Source of the DNA: Ectobacillus funiculus
GTDB lineage: Bacteria; Bacillota; Bacilli; Bacillales; Bacillaceae_G
Assembly: GCF_042429435.1 (NCBI RefSeq)
Contig: NZ_JBHMAF010000196.1
Reading direction: 5' to 3' (one strand)
Length of the DNA stretch: 64,000 nucleotides
Part shown: positions 16,462 through 25,294 of the stretch, piece after piece
How the letters are laid out: every line of letters begins with the position of its first letter
Numbering within the stretch: the first letter of the stretch is position 1
The notes under the pieces: model-generated
What the model was told of the DNA's origin: nothing
Seen by the model: only the letters and a program-made list of their open reading frames with translations
Database searches by the model: none
Position numbers and translations under genes: made by a program

Positions 16462-17565
16462 ATGAGTGAATCTCTCGATTTAAGCAAGTATTCTGTTCGT
16501 ACTGATTTGGCGGTGGAAGCACATGAGATGCTGATGGAGCAGGAGGAAGCACAACGCTCTATTAATGGTGTCATCGTAAAGGAGCGGGACGAAGACGGCA
16601 TTACCATCACAAAGGTAACAATTGATGAAAATGGCACTGAGGCAATGGGGAAAAAGCCGGGGAACTATTTAACGTTGGAAGTGCAAGGAATTCGTCAGCA
16701 GGACACAGAACTGCAGCAAAAGGTGGAGCAAGTATTTGCGAAGGAATTTGCGCACTTTTTAAAAGAGATTGGGATTAGCGATAATGCGAGCTGTTTGGTT
16801 GTTGGACTTGGTAATTGGAATGTTACCCCTGATGCACTTGGACCGATTGTAGTGGAAAATACGCTTGTCACACGTCATTTGTTCGAGCTTCAGCCTGAGC
16901 AGATCGAGGAGGGCTTTCGGCCAGTGAGTGCGCTTCGTCCTGGCGTAATGGGGATTACCGGTATTGAAACGAGTGATATTATTTTTGGAGTTGTTGAGAA
17001 AATAAAACCGGATTTTATAATTGCGATTGATGCATTGGCGGCACGTTCGATTCAGCGGGTAAATAGTACGATTCAAATTTCGGATACTGGCATTCATCCC
17101 GGTTCCGGCATTGGAAATAAACGCAAGGAATTAAGTAAAGAAACGCTAGGTATTCCGGTGATTGCAATCGGTGTTCCGACCGTTGTTGATGCGGTTTCCA
17201 TTACAAGTGATACAATCGATTTTATTTTAAAGCATTTCGGGCGTGAAATGAAGGAAGGCGATAAGCCGTCACGTTCGTTACTTCCGGCAGGCTTTTCTTT
17301 CGGTGGCCGAAAAAAGCTGACAGAGGACGATATGCCGGGTGAAAAGGAGCGAAATATGTTTCTAGGTGTCGTTGGAACGCTCGAAGAAGAGGAGAAACGG
17401 CGACTCATTCATGAGGTGCTCTCTCCGTTAGGACATAACTTGATGGTAACGCCGAAGGAAGTAGATACTTTTATTGAGGATATGGCTAATGTGATTGCAA
17501 GCGGCTTAAACGCTGCCCTGCACCATCAAATTGATCAAGATAATGCGGGCGCCTATACCCATTAA
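16462..17565 (+). CDS. gpr: Germination protease (GPR)
   Basis: Made in the forespore as a zymogen and activated late; degrades the small acid-soluble DNA-binding proteins at germination. 367 aa with a short N-terminal propeptide ending before the YSVRTDLAVEA region. Core motifs (CLVVGLGNWNVTPDALGP, PDFIIAIDALAARS, GIHPGSGIGNKRKE) are intact. Start ATG 16462 follows a GGGGGG site; the longer frame has no support. In most Bacillus spoIIP follows directly, but it is missing here. Confidence 0.95.
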   Translation: MSESLDLSKYSVRTDLAVEAHEMLMEQEEAQRSINGVIVKERDEDGITITKVTIDENGTEAMGKKPGNYLTLEVQGIRQQDTELQQKVEQVFAKEFAHFLKEIGISDNASCLVVGLGNWNVTPDALGPIVVENTLVTRHLFELQPEQIEEGFRPVSALRPGVMGITGIETSDIIFGVVEKIKPDFIIAIDALAARSIQRVNSTIQISDTGIHPGSGIGNKRKELSKETLGIPVIAIGVPTVVDAVSITSDTIDFILKHFGREMKEGDKPSRSLLPAGFSFGGRKKLTEDDMPGEKERNMFLGVVGTLEEEEKRRLIHEVLSPLGHNLMVTPKEVDTFIEDMANVIASGLNAALHHQIDQDNAGAYTH

Positions 17566-17593
17566 AACCGTGTTGCAGCAACACGGTTTTTTT
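17566..17593 (+). terminator. Intrinsic terminator of gpr
   Basis: AACCGTGTT / AACACGGTT, loop GCAGC, seven T; repeat copy 6 begins at once. Confidence 0.92.
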
Positions 17594-17670
17594 ACACTGT
17601 ACGAAAGTATACAGTATAAGTGCAACTACGCCTCTGTCTTCGCCTAAAGGCAGGGATCGCCAATCGGCTA
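17594..17670 (+). repeat. Interspersed repeat family A, copy 6 (internal deletion)
   Basis: ACACTGTACGAAAGTATA is joined directly to CAGTATAAGTGCAACTACG, removing most of the palindromic half. The junction lies at the GTATA word present on both sides. The 3' end CAATCGGC is kept. Confidence 0.8.
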
Positions 17671-17682
17671 TTTTTTTTCTTA

Positions 17683-17796
17683 GCAAGATAAGGAAGTATA
17701 ACTTTTCGGGGGGATGTCTAGCTCCCAAGGCCCAAAATGGCAGCGTAGGGCTGAACCTCCACTGCCATAAAAGGCGGGCCTTGTCCGCTTTTCTTA
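17683..17796 (+). repeat. Repeat family B copy before yqxA
   Basis: Begins AAGATAAGGAAGTATAACTT, contains TTTTCGGGGGGATGTCTAGC and an ATGGCAG / CTGCCAT stem (17737-17743, 17762-17768), and ends GGCCTTGTCCGCTTTTCTTA. The start resembles family A copy 10 and the end matches 3868-3888. Similar TGTCTAGCTCC...GTCCGCTTTTCTTA repeats are common in Bacillaceae from memory. It ends at the yqxA ribosome site. Confidence 0.6.
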
Positions 17797-17806
17797 AGGA
17801 GGTGCG

Positions 17807-18163
17807 ATGATGAAGACATTTTTGATGAGATGCTTAATCTTAATAAGCATTTTATTCGTAGCTGTGCTCGCCGGTATGCAGCTTGCGAATGATGGGTTAA
17901 AAAGAATGAAAGGCTATAATGATCCAACCTATGAACAGGTTGCCCATATTACGGGTACAGAAAATGGGAATGTAGAGGCTACGCTTCTTGGCAATACGTT
18001 TATAATTGAAGAAAAGCAAAAGGAGCTGGAGCGTTTAAAAACCTTTAATGTGTTTTCTAGACTAGGAGAGGGAGTAACGGCCGGGGTACAAAAAGCTGCG
18101 CAGGTCTCTATGAATGCATTTGCTCAGAAGGTTCAAGATATTTTTCAAGAAATCAGGAAGTAA
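17807..18163 (+). CDS. yqxA: YqxA family protein (DUF3679)
   Basis: 118 aa with an N-terminal signal or anchor helix (about residues 6-24) and a charged C-terminal part. It matches the Bacillus YqxA that normally follows spoIIP in the gpr-spoIIP-yqxA-lepA order. AAGGAGG lies 5 bases before ATG 17807. Function unknown; a sporulation role is suspected only from its neighbours. Two repeat elements occupy the gap where spoIIP is expected. Confidence 0.82.
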   Translation: MMKTFLMRCLILISILFVAVLAGMQLANDGLKRMKGYNDPTYEQVAHITGTENGNVEATLLGNTFIIEEKQKELERLKTFNVFSRLGEGVTAGVQKAAQVSMNAFAQKVQDIFQEIRK

Positions 18164-18259
18164 CAGCCAAAAGGCGATCACATCTTAATTCTTCGCATTT
18201 TCTTTTTACATGAAACGAGCATATCATATAGGTAGGGGTACCGTTTCCATTACTTTTCG

Positions 18260-18288
18260 TTGAATCTTTACAATCGTATTGATATAAT
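18260..18288 (+). promoter_or_regulatory. SigA promoter of lepA
   Basis: TTGAAT, 17-bp spacer, TATAAT, about 44 bp before the lepA start. Confidence 0.8.
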
Positions 18289-18331
18289 CAAAAGCAGTGT
18301 ATGTTGGCGACTTTAGTAGGAGTGAGAAACA

Positions 18332-20155
18332 ATGAATCAAGAAGAACGAGCAAATAGGCAATCCCGCATTCGTAATTTTTCCATTATTGCCCACATTGAT
18401 CATGGGAAATCTACGCTAGCGGATCGTATTTTAGAAAAAACAAATGCGCTATCGCAGCGTGAGATGAAGGCGCAGCTGTTGGATTCTATGGATTTGGAGC
18501 GCGAACGCGGAATCACAATTAAGCTGAATGCGGTGCAGTTAAACTATAAAGCAAAAGATGGTCAAGATTATATTATGCATCTAATTGATACGCCTGGTCA
18601 CGTCGACTTTACGTACGAGGTATCACGCAGCTTGGCGGCGTGTGAAGGAGCGATTCTTGTTGTAGATGCAGCACAAGGGATCGAGGCGCAAACATTGGCG
18701 AACGTATATCTTGCGCTTGATAACAATCTTGAAATCCTTCCTGTTATTAACAAAATTGACTTGCCAAGTGCTGATCCTGAGCGGGTTCGTCAAGAGGTTG
18801 AGGATGTCATTGGATTAGATGCGTCCGAGGCGGTGCTTGCTTCTGCAAAGGCTGGCATCGGTATTGAAGAAATTTTGGAGCAAATTGTAGAAAAGGTACC
18901 AGCTCCTGCCGGTGACCCAGAGGCACCGCTGCAAGCGCTGATTTTTGACTCCCTGTACGATGCGTATCGCGGCGTTGTCGCGTATATTCGTGTTGTAAAC
19001 GGTACGGTGAAGGTTGGCGATAAAGTTCGCATGATGGCAACAGGAGCCGAGTTTGAAGTAACCGAGGTGGGCGTATTTACACCTAAAACGGTTTTACGCG
19101 ATGAATTATCAGTTGGAGATGTAGGCTTCTTAACCGCATCTATTCGAAATGTCGGCGATACGCGCGTTGGGGATACGATTACGCATGCGAAGCGTCAAGC
19201 AGCGGAGCCGCTTCCAGGATACCGTAAGCTGAACCCGATGGTGTTTTGTGGTCTTTATCCAATTGATACAGCTCGTTATAATGACTTGCGCGAGGCGCTC
19301 GAAAAGCTGCAGCTGAACGACTCTGCCCTTCAATTTGAGCCAGAAACTTCTCAAGCGCTTGGCTTTGGTTTCCGTTGCGGCTTCTTAGGCTTGCTTCATA
19401 TGGAAATTATTCAAGAGCGCATTGAGCGCGAGTTTAAGATTGATCTAATTACAACCGCACCAAGCGTTATTTATACAGTACATCTGACAAATGGAGAACA
19501 GCTCACAGTAGATAACCCGTCTAATATGCCGGATCCACAAGCCATCGACCGTGTAGAGGAGCCGTATGTAAAAGCAACTGTTATGGTGCCAAATGACTTC
19601 GTCGGTGCGGTGATGGAGATTTGTCAGGGAAAACGCGGCACGTTCATTGATATGCAATATTTGGATGAAACGCGTGTAACGCTGACATATGAAATTCCGC
19701 TTTCAGAAATTGTGTATGATTTCTTTGATCAGCTGAAATCCAGCACAAAAGGCTATGCGTCTTTTGACTATGAGCTTATTGGTTATAAGGCGTCTAAGCT
19801 TGTGAAGATGGATATCGTATTGAATGGAGAGACGGTGGATGCCTTGTCCTTTATCGTGCATCGCGACTCTGCGTATGACCGTGGTAAGGTAATCGTTGAA
19901 AAGCTGAAGGAGCTTATTCCACGGCAGCAATTTGAGGTACCGATTCAAGCGGCAATCGGAAATAAAATTGTTGCTCGTTCGACCATTAAGGCGATGCGCA
20001 AAAACGTATTGGCAAAATGCTATGGCGGTGATATTTCCCGTAAGCGTAAGCTGTTAGAGAAGCAAAAAGAAGGTAAAAAGCGCATGAAGTCTGTCGGCTC
20101 TGTAGAGGTGCCGCAGGAGGCGTTCATGGCTGTTTTACGAATGGATGAGAAGTAA
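18332..20155 (+). CDS. lepA: Elongation factor 4 (LepA), ribosomal GTPase
   Basis: A translational GTPase related to EF-G. G1 AHIDHGKST, G3 DTPGHVDF, G4 NKIDLP, then domains II, III, V and the LepA-specific C-terminal domain (KMDIVLNGETVDALSFIVH ... KQKEGKKRMKSVGSV). 607 aa, close to the usual 600-612. ATG with TAGGAGTGAG upstream. In Bacillus it is usually upstream of hemW, as here. Confidence 0.97.
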   Translation: MNQEERANRQSRIRNFSIIAHIDHGKSTLADRILEKTNALSQREMKAQLLDSMDLERERGITIKLNAVQLNYKAKDGQDYIMHLIDTPGHVDFTYEVSRSLAACEGAILVVDAAQGIEAQTLANVYLALDNNLEILPVINKIDLPSADPERVRQEVEDVIGLDASEAVLASAKAGIGIEEILEQIVEKVPAPAGDPEAPLQALIFDSLYDAYRGVVAYIRVVNGTVKVGDKVRMMATGAEFEVTEVGVFTPKTVLRDELSVGDVGFLTASIRNVGDTRVGDTITHAKRQAAEPLPGYRKLNPMVFCGLYPIDTARYNDLREALEKLQLNDSALQFEPETSQALGFGFRCGFLGLLHMEIIQERIEREFKIDLITTAPSVIYTVHLTNGEQLTVDNPSNMPDPQAIDRVEEPYVKATVMVPNDFVGAVMEICQGKRGTFIDMQYLDETRVTLTYEIPLSEIVYDFFDQLKSSTKGYASFDYELIGYKASKLVKMDIVLNGETVDALSFIVHRDSAYDRGKVIVEKLKELIPRQQFEVPIQAAIGNKIVARSTIKAMRKNVLAKCYGGDISRKRKLLEKQKEGKKRMKSVGSVEVPQEAFMAVLRMDEK

Positions 20156-20200
20156 AATTCATCAGCATTTTAGCGAATTCACAGGTGTAGTTTCACCTGC

Positions 20201-20270
20201 ACTGTGTTCCTAAAGTTTTCTGCTTTGTCGAGTTTTCTTCTAGCTGGCAATTTATATTTTCCTACAGTGT
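20201..20270 (-). repeat. Interspersed repeat family A, copy 7 (5' half, reversed)
   Basis: Reverse-oriented palindromic half only. This is the one copy whose stem test position does not pair (C-A). On its own strand it is preceded by TATTTACACTG. Confidence 0.7.
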
Positions 20271-20282
20271 AAATAGAAATCG

Positions 20283-20310
20283 GGAAGCCGCACGAGCTGC
20301 GGCTTCTTTT
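20283..20310 (+). terminator. Intrinsic terminator of lepA
   Basis: AAGCCGCA / TGCGGCTT, loop CGAGC, then CTTTT. It lies beyond repeat copy 7. A second, looser inverted repeat (GTTACGAG / CTCGTAAC) follows before hemW. Confidence 0.8.
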
Positions 20311-20368
20311 CGTTACGAGTACAGCTACAGCTGGCTTTGCTCGTAACCATTAGGAAGGAGAAGATTTG

Positions 20369-21514
20369 ATGATCCAATCCGCTTATATCCACATTCCGTT
20401 TTGTCAGCATATCTGCCATTACTGCGATTTTAATAAAATGTTTATTGACCGACAGCCGGTGGAGCAATATTTGGATTACTTGGAGAAAGAGATTGAAAAT
20501 ACGGTGCAGCAGGTTCCGTTTGGACAGCTGCAAACGATTTTTGTTGGCGGCGGAACACCAACTGCTCTTAACATGAAGCAAACCGAGCGCCTTCTTTCCA
20601 TTATTGATAAGCATTTGCGACCTAAAGCGACCGAGTATGAGCTGACATTTGAAGCCAATCCCGGTGATGTCCCGAAGGAGAAGCTGAAGCTATTAATTGA
20701 AGGCGGTGTGAATCGTCTAAGTTTTGGTGTACAAACGTTTCAGGAGAGTCTGCTGAAAAAGCTTGGGCGCACGCATACGAGGCAGGACGTAGTGAAATCG
20801 GTCGAGGATGCAAAAGCTGCCGGATTTTTCAACATAAATCTAGATTTGATTTACGCGTTGCCGACACAAACTATCCAGGACGTTCGGGAAACGCTTCAGG
20901 AAGCATATGCATTAGATGTGCCGCATTTTTCAGCTTACTCGTTAATTGTTGAACCAAAAACGGTATTTTACAACATGATGCAAAAAGGAAAGCTACCGTT
21001 GCCAAGCGAAGAGCATGAGGCCCAAATGTATGAAATCGTCATGGATGAGATGGAGAAAAACGGTTATCATCAATATGAAATTAGCAATTTTTCAAAAGCG
21101 GGATATGAAAGCCGTCATAATCTTACGTATTGGAACAATGAGGAATATTATGGATTTGGTGCAGGAGCGCACGGGTATACGGCTGGAAAGCGTACACAAA
21201 ATGCAGGACCGTTAAAAAAATATTTCACTACAATTGATGAAACAGGTTTTCCGTATGTGAGCGCACATCCGGTGACCAAGCAGGAGCAAATGGAGGAGGA
21301 ATTATTTTTAGGCCTTCGGAAAACAGAAGGTGTAAGTAAGGATACATTCCTGCAAAAATTTGGCCTGCGCCTAGACGCTATATTTCAAAAGCAAATTGAA
21401 GAGCAGACGCGTCTTGGATTAATTGAGGAGACAGCGGAGGCCATTCGATTGACACGGAAGGGCAAGCTGCTTGGAAATGAAGTATTTCAGTCTTTCCTTA
21501 TTGATGAATCTTAA
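20369..21514 (+). CDS. hemW: Heme chaperone HemW (radical SAM, HemN-like)
   Basis: Radical-SAM protein of the HemW branch, which binds heme for transfer rather than oxidising coproporphyrinogen. The cluster motif is C12-x3-C16-x2-C19 (CQHICHYCDF); VGGGTPT follows. The extra N-terminal cysteine motif of true HemN is absent. 381 aa from ATG 20369 with AAGGAGAAG upstream; a TTG one codon earlier is possible. Historically annotated hemN in Bacillus. Confidence 0.92.
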   Translation: MIQSAYIHIPFCQHICHYCDFNKMFIDRQPVEQYLDYLEKEIENTVQQVPFGQLQTIFVGGGTPTALNMKQTERLLSIIDKHLRPKATEYELTFEANPGDVPKEKLKLLIEGGVNRLSFGVQTFQESLLKKLGRTHTRQDVVKSVEDAKAAGFFNINLDLIYALPTQTIQDVRETLQEAYALDVPHFSAYSLIVEPKTVFYNMMQKGKLPLPSEEHEAQMYEIVMDEMEKNGYHQYEISNFSKAGYESRHNLTYWNNEEYYGFGAGAHGYTAGKRTQNAGPLKKYFTTIDETGFPYVSAHPVTKQEQMEEELFLGLRKTEGVSKDTFLQKFGLRLDAIFQKQIEEQTRLGLIEETAEAIRLTRKGKLLGNEVFQSFLIDES

Positions 21515-21525
21515 TAGCTTTTGCA

Positions 21526-21592
21526 TTGACAACGGAGCGCTAATTTTGGTAATTTAGTATTAGAATTAGCACTCGAAAGAATAGAGTGCTAA
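21526..21592 (+). promoter_or_regulatory. Promoter and CIRCE operator of the dnaK operon
   Basis: TTGACA (21526-21531), 18 bp, TAATTT (21550-21555), then a perfect CIRCE element TTAGCACTC-N9-GAGTGCTAA at 21566-21592. HrcA binds CIRCE and represses, so the operon is autoregulated by heat-labile HrcA recycled by GroEL. Confidence 0.96.
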
Positions 21593-21607
21593 CAGAGGTG
21601 ATTGTAC

Positions 21608-22642
21608 ATGCTTACCGACCGTCAGCTCTTAATTTTGCAAATTATCATTGATGATTTTATTCGTTCGGCACAGCCTGTCGGGTCGCGCACACTTTCTAAG
21701 AAAGAGGAAATTACTTTCAGCTCTGCGACAATTCGAAATGAGATGGCTGATTTAGAGGAGTTAGGATTTATTGAAAAAACGCATAGCTCCTCTGGGCGTG
21801 TTCCTTCTGAGAAGGGATACAGATTTTATGTAGATCACCTCCTTGCGCCGCAGCACTTGCCGCAACAGGAAATTGTACAGGTCAAAGGATTGTTCGCCGA
21901 GAAGATTTTTGAAATGGAAAAGCTTGCACAGCAATCGGCAGAGATTTTATCTGACCTAACGAGCTATACCTCGATTGTGCTTGGACCAAAGGTGGGCGAG
22001 AATAGGCTGAAAAGCGTGCAAATTGTTCCAATTGGTCCGCAAACAGCTGTAGCTATTATTGTTACCGATACAGGTCATGTGCAAAACAAGACGATTACTG
22101 TGCCGGCTAACGTTGAGCTCAGTGATTTAGAGAAAATGGTAAATATTTTAAACGACAAGCTCGTAGGTATTCCCATTTCCGAATTGCACAATAAGATTTT
22201 TAAAGAAATTGTCACTGTTCTTCGTCAGCATATCCAAAGCTACGATGCGGTGGTGAAAATGCTCGATGGCACATTCAAGTTTCCGTTATCAGAAAAGATG
22301 TATCTAGGCGGAAAAACCAATATGCTATCGCAGCCGGAGTTCCATGATATTAATAAAATTCGTTCTCTTTTAATGATGATGGAGCACGAACAGGAGCTGT
22401 ACAGCATGCTGCGTGATAAGCATTCAGGTATTCAAGTAAGAATCGGCCGCGAGAACGGTTCATCCGCTATGGAGGATTGCAGCTTAATTACAGCTACGTA
22501 TTCGATAGGGGAAGAACAGCTTGGCACGATTGCGATTTTGGGACCAACTAGAATGCACTATTCTCGTGTTATTAGCTTGCTGCAGCTATTTACAGGTCAA
22601 CTGACCAAAGTATTTCAAGGCTTGCATCAAACGAAGGAATGA
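21608..22642 (+). CDS. hrcA: Heat-shock repressor HrcA
   Basis: Winged-helix repressor of class I heat-shock genes; binds the CIRCE element 16 bp upstream. N-terminal DNA-binding region MLTDRQLLILQIIIDDFIRS...SATIRNEMADLEELGFIEK and the C-terminal dimerisation part (GGKTNMLSQPEFHD, LITATYSIGEEQLGTIAILGPTRM). 344 aa. ATG with AGAGGTGA 8 bases upstream. Confidence 0.96.
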   Translation: MLTDRQLLILQIIIDDFIRSAQPVGSRTLSKKEEITFSSATIRNEMADLEELGFIEKTHSSSGRVPSEKGYRFYVDHLLAPQHLPQQEIVQVKGLFAEKIFEMEKLAQQSAEILSDLTSYTSIVLGPKVGENRLKSVQIVPIGPQTAVAIIVTDTGHVQNKTITVPANVELSDLEKMVNILNDKLVGIPISELHNKIFKEIVTVLRQHIQSYDAVVKMLDGTFKFPLSEKMYLGGKTNMLSQPEFHDINKIRSLLMMMEHEQELYSMLRDKHSGIQVRIGRENGSSAMEDCSLITATYSIGEEQLGTIAILGPTRMHYSRVISLLQLFTGQLTKVFQGLHQTKE

Positions 22643-22666
22643 TGGGAAAATAAGGTAGGTGAGGCT

Positions 22667-22690
22667 GCGGGGAGAACATTCTTCTCCGCG
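22667..22690 (+). other. Hairpin between hrcA and grpE
   Basis: GCGGGGAGAA / TTCTCCGC stem with no T-run, so not a terminator. The B. subtilis dnaK operon mRNA is known to be processed between hrcA and grpE; this stem is a candidate for the stable 5' end. Confidence 0.6.
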
Positions 22691-22732
22691 TAGCTCAAAT
22701 AGGAAGAACACTCTTTGAGGGAGGTGAAAGCA

Positions 22733-23275
22733 ATGGAAGAACGTAATGAGCAAACAGTTGAAGAAACGATTGAACAACAGGAAGAGCAGGTAGAGGAGCA
22801 AGCAAGCGCTGAGGTATCTCCTTTAGAGGAAGCTATCAATGAATTGCAAGCGAAACTTACTGATACGGAAAATCGTATGCTTCGTCTGCAAGCGGACTTT
22901 GATAACTATCGTCGTCGTGTTCAGCTTGACAAGGAAGCAGCTGAGAAATATAGAGCGCAAAGTCTGGTAAGTGATTTACTGACGGCTCTTGATAGCTTTG
23001 AGAGAGCATTAAAGGTAGAAGTAAAGGATGAATCTGGTTCGGCGCTGCTGCAAGGCATGGAAATGGTATACCGTCAAATGATGGAAGCTCTTCAAAAAGA
23101 AGGGGTAGAAGCAATTGAATCGGTGGGCAAACCGTTTGATCCATATCAGCATCAAGCCGTAATGCAGATAGAGGATAGCGAATATGAGCCTAACACAGTT
23201 GTAGAGGAGTTCCAAAAGGGCTACAAACTGAAGGACAAGGTTATTCGTGTTTCAATGGTAAAAGTAAATCAATAA
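22733..23275 (+). CDS. grpE: Nucleotide exchange factor GrpE
   Basis: Exchanges ADP on DnaK. Acidic N-terminus, long coiled coil (about residues 25-90: LQADFDNYRRRV) and C-terminal beta domain (FDPYQHQAVM...VVEEFQKGYKLKDKVIRVSMVKV). 180 aa. GGGAGGTGAAAG precedes ATG 22733. Second gene of hrcA-grpE-dnaK-dnaJ. Confidence 0.96.
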   Translation: MEERNEQTVEETIEQQEEQVEEQASAEVSPLEEAINELQAKLTDTENRMLRLQADFDNYRRRVQLDKEAAEKYRAQSLVSDLLTALDSFERALKVEVKDESGSALLQGMEMVYRQMMEALQKEGVEAIESVGKPFDPYQHQAVMQIEDSEYEPNTVVEEFQKGYKLKDKVIRVSMVKVNQ

Positions 23276-23297
23276 TATTACATAGGAGGGATTCTCT

Positions 23298-25133
23298 ATG
23301 AGTAAAATTATCGGTATCGACTTAGGTACAACAAACTCCTGCGTTGCTGTCATGGAGGGCGGAGAGCCGAAGGTAATCGCCAATGCAGAAGGAAACCGCA
23401 CAACACCGTCTGTTGTAGCGTTTAAAAATGGGGAGCGTCAAGTAGGTGAGGTTGCAAAGCGTCAATCCATCACAAACCCGAACACAATTATGTCCGTTAA
23501 GCGTCACATGGGTACAGATTACAAAGTAAACGTTGAGGGCAAGGATTATTCTCCGCAAGAAGTATCTGCGATTATCCTGCAGCATTTAAAATCTTATGCG
23601 GAAGAATACCTAGGTGAAAAGGTAACAAAAGCTGTTATTACAGTTCCAGCTTACTTCAACGATGCAGAGCGTCAAGCAACGAAGGATGCAGGTCGCATCG
23701 CTGGTCTTGAAGTAGAGCGTATCATCAATGAGCCAACAGCAGCAGCGCTTGCATACGGTTTAGATAAAACAGACGAAGAGCAAAAAATTCTCGTATACGA
23801 CCTTGGCGGCGGTACATTTGACGTATCTGTACTTGAACTTGCAGAAGGTACATTCGAGGTAATGGCAACAGCTGGCGACAACCGTCTTGGCGGTGATGAC
23901 TTTGACCAAGTGATTATTGACTATTTGGTTGCCGAATTCAAAAAAGAAAATGGTCTTGATCTATCTCAAGACAAAATGGCACTGCAACGTTTAAAGGATG
24001 CTGCAGAAAAAGCGAAAAAGGATCTTTCTGGTGTAACAAGCACACAAATTTCCTTGCCGTTTATTAGCGCAGGCGCGGCTGGCCCGCTTCACTTAGAGGT
24101 TACGTTAACAAGAGCGAAATTTGAAGAGATTTCTGCAGGTCTTGTAGAAAGAACATTAGGTCCAACTCGCCGTGCGATGCAGGATGCTGGCCTTTCTGCA
24201 AGCGAAATTGATAAAGTTATCCTTGTTGGCGGTTCTACACGTATCCCAGCGGTACAAGAAGCGATTAAGCGTGAAACAGGAAAAGAACCATTCAAAGGTG
24301 TAAACCCTGATGAAGTTGTAGCTCTTGGCGCAGCGATTCAAGGCGGCGTATTAACAGGTGACGTAAAAGGCGTTCTATTGCTCGACGTAACTCCGCTTTC
24401 CCTTGGTATTGAAACAATGGGCGGCGTATTTACAAAGCTAATTGATCGTAATACAACAATTCCAACAAGTAAATCGCAGGTATTCTCAACTGCAGCTGAT
24501 AGCCAAACAGCAGTAGATATTCACGTATTGCAAGGTGAGCGTCCAATGGCAGCTGATAACAAAACGCTTGGCCGCTTCCAATTAGGTGATATTCCACCAG
24601 CGCCACGCGGTATTCCGCAAATTGAAGTTAGCTTTGATATTGACGCAAATGGTATCGTAAACGTACGTGCAAAGGATTTAGGAACAAACAAAGAACAAAC
24701 AATCACAATCACGTCTTCTACAAGCCTATCTGATGACGAAATCGATCGCATGGTACGTGAGGCAGAAGCGAATGCGGAAGCAGATAAGCAGCGTAAGGAA
24801 GAAGCAGAGATTCGCAACGAAGCAGATCAGCTTGTATTCCAAACAGACAAAGTAGTGAAAGATTTAGAAGGAAAAGTAGACGCTGCCGAAGTAGCAAAAG
24901 CAAACGAAGCGAAGGATGCTTTAAAAGCAGCAATTGAAGCGAATGATTTAGCGCAAATCCGCGAGAAAAAGGATGCGTTGCAAGAAATCGTGCAGCAGCT
25001 ATCTGTAAAGCTATATGAGCAAGCGGCGCAAGCAGCACAGCAAGCACAAGGAGCAGAAGCTGAAGCAGGTGCAGGTGCGAAAAAAGATAACGTCGTAGAC
25101 GCTGAGTACGAAGAAGTACAAGACGATAAGTAA
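23298..25133 (+). CDS. dnaK: Chaperone protein DnaK (Hsp70)
   Basis: Complete Hsp70 of 611 aa: ATPase domain (IIGIDLGTTNSCVAVMEGG, LVYDLGGGTFDVSVLEL, VILVGGSTRIPAVQ), substrate-binding domain, lid, and the typical Gram-positive end DNVVDAEYEEVQDDK. The N-terminal ATPase lobe has the Gram-positive deletion. ATAGGAGGG ribosome site. A terminator separates it from dnaJ. Confidence 0.98.
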   Translation: MSKIIGIDLGTTNSCVAVMEGGEPKVIANAEGNRTTPSVVAFKNGERQVGEVAKRQSITNPNTIMSVKRHMGTDYKVNVEGKDYSPQEVSAIILQHLKSYAEEYLGEKVTKAVITVPAYFNDAERQATKDAGRIAGLEVERIINEPTAAALAYGLDKTDEEQKILVYDLGGGTFDVSVLELAEGTFEVMATAGDNRLGGDDFDQVIIDYLVAEFKKENGLDLSQDKMALQRLKDAAEKAKKDLSGVTSTQISLPFISAGAAGPLHLEVTLTRAKFEEISAGLVERTLGPTRRAMQDAGLSASEIDKVILVGGSTRIPAVQEAIKRETGKEPFKGVNPDEVVALGAAIQGGVLTGDVKGVLLLDVTPLSLGIETMGGVFTKLIDRNTTIPTSKSQVFSTAADSQTAVDIHVLQGERPMAADNKTLGRFQLGDIPPAPRGIPQIEVSFDIDANGIVNVRAKDLGTNKEQTITITSSTSLSDDEIDRMVREAEANAEADKQRKEEAEIRNEADQLVFQTDKVVKDLEGKVDAAEVAKANEAKDALKAAIEANDLAQIREKKDALQEIVQQLSVKLYEQAAQAAQQAQGAEAEAGAGAKKDNVVDAEYEEVQDDK

Positions 25134-25141
25134 GATGACAA

Positions 25142-25180
25142 AAGTCAAAGTCAAGTATACCTTGGCTTTGGCTTTTTTCT
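25142..25180 (+). terminator. Terminator between dnaK and dnaJ
   Basis: AGTCAAAGTCAAG / CTTGGCTTTGGCTT (two G-U pairs), loop TATAC, then TTTTTT. Likely sets a dnaK:dnaJ transcript ratio. Confidence 0.85.
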
Positions 25181-25229
25181 TAGATTGTAACTTGGGGAAG
25201 CAAAACTGGAACGTGTTCGCTTTTCCTAT

Positions 25230-25259
25230 TTGCAAAGGTATTTCTTTAGGTGTTACAAT
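25230..25259 (+). promoter_or_regulatory. Likely SigA promoter of dnaJ
   Basis: TTGCAA, 18 bp, TACAAT, 36 bp before the dnaJ start, downstream of the dnaK terminator. Confidence 0.6.
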
Positions 25260-25294
25260 TACGTTTATGTGAAAGGAGTCGGGGGTGTTACATT

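Noticed and set aside
24521..25141. Antisense ORFs inside dnaK
   Set aside because: Shadow frames produced by the coding bias of dnaK; no ribosome sites.
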